Source of the DNA: Methanogenium organophilum
GTDB lineage: Archaea > Halobacteriota > Methanomicrobia > Methanomicrobiales > Methanomicrobiaceae
Direction: 5' to 3'
Assembly (NCBI RefSeq): GCF_026684035.1
Contig: NZ_CP113361.1
Coordinates: 2,294,001 to 2,358,000 of the forward strand
Length of the DNA stretch: 64,000 bases
Part shown: in pieces, positions 62,837 through 64,000 of the stretch
Position numbering within the stretch: the stretch's first letter is position 1
Layout: each line of letters opens with the position of its first letter
Notes under the pieces: generated by a model
Told to the model about the DNA's origin: nothing
The model's input: only the letters and a program-made list of their open reading frames with translations
Database searches by the model: none
Position numbers and translations under genes: made by a program

Positions 62837-63943
62837 TTATTCGGAGTAATAAACCGGAATCCGAAGTGGGACGGATGAACCTGATATTTTTGGTGTATCT
62901 GGTGTGACATCATCTGCTATTGTCACCGGTATTTTTTCTGGTGTTTGTTCCGGGAAGTAATATCCTGTCTCCCCTTTGGTAATAAACCACCACCGTCCTT
63001 TTGAGTCGGGAAATACCTTTACCACTTCGTCACTGGTAATGCCATGTATATTTCGGGCGATGTGGATAGTAATTTCATCATTGGAAAGTCCATACAGTCC
63101 GTTATTTGTACCAATAACATATGTCCCGTTCTCGGTAAGTGCAACATCATTGATGCGGGTAACGCCATACCCGAGTTCTTTTGTATCAGCTTTCAAACAA
63201 ATACCGGATGATTCTGAATAGTACAGGATATGGTTTTTATTAAAAAGAATCACACCTCCAAACGGATGATCAATGGCCGCTTCTATTGTTCCGAATTCTT
63301 CATCATTGTAGGGAATCGGCGAAAATGTGATCCCCTCCTGATCAGATACCCCTTTCCATACGCCATGAAACCGGGTTGTGAGGATGATATTTCCTGTTGC
63401 ATGATCTTTTGCCATTGAAGTAATGTAGTAGGCACCGGGTCCATTTTCGGTAAACGGACGCATCCATATCCATCTTCCCCCGGTAAAATGACTTAAACCG
63501 GAGTTTCCATTCGCAATCCAGATGGTATCCTCATCGCGGAGGATATCATGGATGTCCATCGTGTTAAAAAATTCATTTGTGCCGATCCGGGAAAAAATTG
63601 TTCCATTGGATATTTGCAGCCCGGCCGCAAAACCAAGCCAGATATTATTATTATTATCAAATTCCAGGGCCTGAATATAATCATCCTGCAATCCGGTATC
63701 ATATTCCCATGGTTTTGCCTGAATTGTTGCCCAGTCTGAGTCAAACAGGGATAGGCCGTTTGCGGTTGCAAAGGCAATCATGCCATCATGGCTTTCAGCG
63801 ATATCTTTCACATCAAGCGATGATATGGAATCGCTTCCCGGTATAAATGTTATAATTGCACCGGATGCCGGAATAATAATCAGGAGAAGGACGATACAGA
63901 GAGCTACAGATCGTAACATTTTCCATCTGCTCTTCTGATGCAT
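62837..63943 (-). CDS. Exported beta-propeller protein
   Basis: A 368-residue protein with an N-terminal signal or anchor (LRSVALCIVLLLIIIPASG) and repeats of the two-component-regulator propeller type (DDYIQALEFDNNNNIWLGFAAG, IHDILRDEDTIWIANGNSGL, SDEVVKVFPDSKGRWWFITKG). A strong GGAGG precedes ATG 63943 at good spacing. It lacks a kinase domain, so probably an outer-face binding protein. Convergent with the helical repeat gene. Confidence 0.78.
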   Translation of the reverse strand: MHQKSRWKMLRSVALCIVLLLIIIPASGAIITFIPGSDSISSLDVKDIAESHDGMIAFATANGLSLFDSDWATIQAKPWEYDTGLQDDYIQALEFDNNNNIWLGFAAGLQISNGTIFSRIGTNEFFNTMDIHDILRDEDTIWIANGNSGLSHFTGGRWIWMRPFTENGPGAYYITSMAKDHATGNIILTTRFHGVWKGVSDQEGITFSPIPYNDEEFGTIEAAIDHPFGGVILFNKNHILYYSESSGICLKADTKELGYGVTRINDVALTENGTYVIGTNNGLYGLSNDEITIHIARNIHGITSDEVVKVFPDSKGRWWFITKGETGYYFPEQTPEKIPVTIADDVTPDTPKISGSSVPLRIPVYYSE

Positions 63944-64000
63944 ATTTTTCCTCCGTCTTCAGGATAGAATAGCACAGATCTTCCCGATGTTCCTCCGATA

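Overview
The window looks like a piece of a methanogenic archaeon chromosome, most probably from the order Methanomicrobiales. The evidence is gene content, not taxonomy: two PAN-type proteasomal ATPases, ABCE1, Pelota, archaeal-type RqcH/NFACT, an archaeosine pair (tgtA-arcS), archaeal MBF1, an archaeal-length triosephosphate isomerase, a type-A RNase P RNA and a citramalate synthase-like gene. Base composition is moderate, with frequent ATGA, GTGA and TAATG overlaps, GTG starts and TATA-like boxes. No methanogenesis operon lies in the window, so the order-level assignment is inference.

Layout. 1-18 kb is mostly housekeeping: a grpE-dnaK-dnaJ heat-shock operon (reverse strand, dnaJ running off the left edge), a zinc-ribbon/PUA/PAPS-reductase fusion, purH, a cimA/leuA-ilvB-ilvN branched-chain amino-acid operon, a sodium:solute symporter with a tiny membrane partner, an FAD-dependent oxidoreductase, an ABC exporter followed by an alpha/beta hydrolase that interrupts a duplicated permease, and a FetAB-like ABC transporter. 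36.7-64 kb is again mostly housekeeping: a glycosyltransferase, a DUF2148/GHMP pair bracketed by palindromic repeats, an NfnAB/GltA-like oxidoreductase, tgtA/arcS, rnpB, tpiA, two PAN genes tail to tail, the small subunit of phosphomevalonate dehydratase, two radical-SAM genes, a CYTH protein, an FKBP, and a ribosome-rescue/recycling group (pelota, rqcH/NFACT, an EMC6-like gene, ABCE1).

The unusual part is the accessory island at about 18.4-36.4 kb. It holds mostly non-homologous secreted proteins, lipoproteins and membrane proteins, plus many gene relics. Eight of its transcription units begin with the same element: a 20-bp interrupted palindrome TTTAGAC-N6-GTCTGAA. In six copies this is followed by all or part of a conserved untranslated leader, and in several by a common signal peptide. 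The island also carries two copies of a membrane-anchored regulator with two winged-helix domains. The first copy sits in an operon with a secreted PPC-like protein, transcribed divergently from one of the shared modules. The simplest reading is an undescribed envelope-sensing regulon: a membrane-tethered DNA-binding protein controls a set of exchangeable surface-protein cassettes through a common operator. Signs of rapid turnover include orphan signal peptides, tandem duplications, early nonsense codons, an IS256-type transposase relic, a metalloprotease reduced to its HEIGHNFNAHH tail, and stand-alone proteins resembling metalloprotease propeptides.
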